Assembly: GCA_020310875.1 (NCBI GenBank)
Contig: CM035427.1
Coordinates: 87,159,098-87,223,097 of the forward strand
Reading direction: 5' to 3'
From: Ceratopteris richardii
Lineage: Eukaryota; Streptophyta; Polypodiopsida; Polypodiales; Pteridaceae
DNA: 64,000 bases
The notes under the pieces are model-generated. The model saw only the letters and a program-made list of their open reading frames with translations. It was not told where the DNA came from and ran no database searches. This document shows positions 61,661 to 64,000 of this stretch, piece by piece. The position numbers and the translations under genes are program-made. Position 1 is the first letter of the stretch; each line of letters starts with the position of its first letter.

Positions 61661-64000
61661 TATCCGTAGGCAACCCCCGAGCCTCATGTTCTTAAACCAG
61701 AAGAACATGGTCATGTTCTAAAACTAGAAGAACACGTCTCACCTCTATGGTGGGATCCCTACCCAAATGATTCAAAAACACTATATCGCTTTGCACTTTG
61801 ATAAAGTAGTCAAAGTACAAAGTAGTAAATGGATAATAAGGGTGGATCTAAAAACATACCTCGCCAATTCACAGTTTCGCGATGTGTGATCTAGGCACAA
61901 ACATGTGAACTGGGTGGATTCAACTTACTAGTCCATTTTTGGGCATGACCAGCGCATGGACTTAGTAATGAAGGTGGGATTTTTATCCCTTATAAGACTT
62001 TAAGAACTCTTGATTCACTTGAATTTGTTTTGGATAACTTGAATTTTGGTTGTCCCAAACATTTAACTTGGATGTTTGTACAATGGTTAACTCCTATCCA
62101 ACAGTTACTTGATTTTTCACCCGAATAGAGGACTACCTTGTCCTAATGAGATTAAACTATAGGAGAAAGTTTACCATTTTCTTTGAGTCAACCATACTAT
62201 AACTTCACCAAGTCAAATTCAAAATGAAAAGTTATCCAATTGAGGACTTTACTCAAAGAATTTAGTTAAAAGTTCATGGGAATGGCATATAGTAAATTTA
62301 AACATCATCCAACCACAAGATACTAGTGTGACATCCAACATCAGTGTGTCGACCAACTGAAGTTCTAGTGATGAGTTTTTACTCAAACAATGCTTCACTT
62401 GAGACTAACTTTATGCCTGTATTCAATCTTTATGACTCCTTACTAGAAATACAATTCTTGTGCATTTGCGTTGAGTCCAAGGATTGAATTTACCAAGATA
62501 AACTAGGAACTTGACGCTTGACTTAGTCAGTCTATTCCTTAGTTGAAAGGTTCAATTTAAAGTCAAAGTCTTACTCTTTCATAAATTTATCAAATATTTC
62601 TGAATCATCAACACTTTATCTTGAAGTGTTTCAAGAAAATCTTGGAAGCTAGTTACTTTGTATCTTCTTATGAACTTGATCTTGAAGTATCTTGAGATCA
62701 TACTTTTATCCTCCTTGAATTAATACTTATTCTTGGAAGTTCTAATTCCCTTGAAGATCAGATCTAACTTCAAAATCCTTTCTGAGACTAAAAGATAATT
62801 ATCATCGCATGGTCGGATGTCCCATATCATCTTTCTTACATCAATCTGAATATAAAATCTAGCGTTCCATACCACCCTATTTTATATTCACATTAATGTG
62901 TGCGTGATATTTATCCTAAAGTCTAAACATATCTTGATAGAGTACCTTGTAACTTCAAGAATTTTGAAGTTTCAGGCATTACCTCCAACTTCATATTCTA
63001 GTTTTTGATTCCTTTCATAGGATCATTTCATGATCTCGTGTTTTTTTTTCAGGAAACTTGAAAAACTTATGAAAGAATATCAATCCTTCTTTACTAGGAT
63101 TTTCAAAAGAAAAACCCACTATCATTCTAAGTTCTTCAATTTATCAAATTCAAGTCTAATTGGTTATACTTGACCAATTTGTAGTGACAAGAGCTGTTCA
63201 CTTCTTGTCCTTAGATTCCTTTCTAATTGCAGCTTTAAATAGCTACCTCGGTCGAGATTTTATAGGAATCTCTCTACTGCGTAAGTCTAAGCATCCACTC
63301 ATGCTTTCTAGATTTGTACCAACATCCCTTTAAGGATAGGTAAACTTTTACGTCACACCTTCCACATAATTATTTACCGTCGACACGGTTGCAGACTACA
63401 TTCTTGGAACATCTACTCTGTTCAAACTTGGAACAGCTTACTATTTCGATTGCCAATACTTGGGCAAATTTCACAGTAGTTCCAACCGCAATTCTTGGAC
63501 AACCATGGCCAAGATTAATCAATTCTTGTTGATCATGTGATAGACTAAAGACGTGGTCTTTATCATTAAGATCTCTTGAGCTTTTCTAAGCTTTTTGGCT
63601 TACTTGCAAGATGTTTTAGAGATCTTTCCCCTACTCAAGTCCAAGCATGTTCTAATGCTTTTAAGATTCTAAAGCTAAGAATCTTTGATACACTTTTGGG
63701 TCATATCAAACATTTGGACTTTAAGTACCACTTCTGGTCGTTTGGGACTACTAGGGAACTGCTTACTAACAAAAGAATTTAAAGAATTTCCTTCTCACTA
63801 CTTGGGAGAACATTATTCTTCAACAACTAGAGATTCATTCTAGGCCATGACATGTGTGCATCCAATCATCCATGCACAAACAATCTATCTTCTACCTTAC
63901 AAAAAGTTATAAATATACATGTGCACAAACTTGGGTGCATCCTATTCCTTTTGCAAGCAAGAAGAAAATATAAATTGTGCATGAAAACATTCTTTTGTAT
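61661..64000. other. AT-rich, probably retroelement-derived DNA, no gene seen
   Basis: Neither strand shows an ORF with a recognisable domain. It could be internal or LTR sequence of an element extending past the window; no repeat pair is visible to prove it. Confidence 0.4.

Noticed and set aside
1..64000. CRISPR arrays, operons or bacterial mobile elements
   Set aside because: No regularly spaced short repeats, Shine-Dalgarno sites or prokaryotic gene layout; the content is plant nuclear.

Overview
This 64 kb window looks like nuclear DNA of a land plant, most likely a seed plant with a large, repeat-rich genome. A gymnosperm would fit, but the sequence does not prove it. The evidence is plant-type LINEs (ORF1 with a DUF4283-like domain and CCHC knuckle), several Ty1/copia elements primed by initiator tRNA-Met, a long non-chromoviral Ty3/gypsy element, tRNA-derived SINEs, and one intact gene for a plant-specific Dof zinc-finger transcription factor. 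No bacterial, organellar or CRISPR features were seen.

Layout. (1) 1-2690: 5' part of a LINE on the minus strand (ORF1, then the endonuclease end of ORF2). (2) 3060-3297: a 66-bp tandem repeat built from a SINE-like tail. (3) about 3940-23136: a nest. An old copia element (A, minus) was entered by a second copia of the same family (B, plus, 17771-22656, TSD TTTTG) and by a 10.46-kb gypsy element (plus, 6920-17376). (4) 23137-28150: degenerate DNA with a copia integrase relic and a long purine-rich low-complexity tract. (5) 28150-35091: copia C (minus), whose 3' LTR also serves as the 5' LTR of a second, diverged and truncated gag. (6) about 36600-47600: a second LINE (minus), split by copia D (plus, 37298-43736, TSD GAAAT). 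(7) SINEs at 45236-45400 and about 49255-49490. (8) 51567-53756: a 5' LTR-gag-protease-integrase stump of copia E. (9) about 54700-60000: a gene island with the 431-aa Dof gene at 56184-57479. (10) 60560-64000: parts of further LTR elements.

Time order. By-eye LTR divergence agrees with the nesting: A roughly 30%, B about 12%, C about 8%, D about 5%, gypsy about 3.4% (35 differences in 1021 aligned positions). All retroelement genes are broken. In the gypsy element all 14 in-frame stops can be explained by one C-to-T change (CAG, CAA or CGA codons), and copia D lost one catalytic Asp of both integrase and reverse transcriptase by a G-to-A change. This fits decay by cytosine methylation and deamination.

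The most unusual item is an extra sense ORF of about 700 codons between integrase and the 3' LTR of the gypsy element (14157-16285). It would encode a globular N-terminus, an acidic and proline-rich middle and a long coiled coil that I do not recognise. The Dof gene is the only gene here likely to work for the host.
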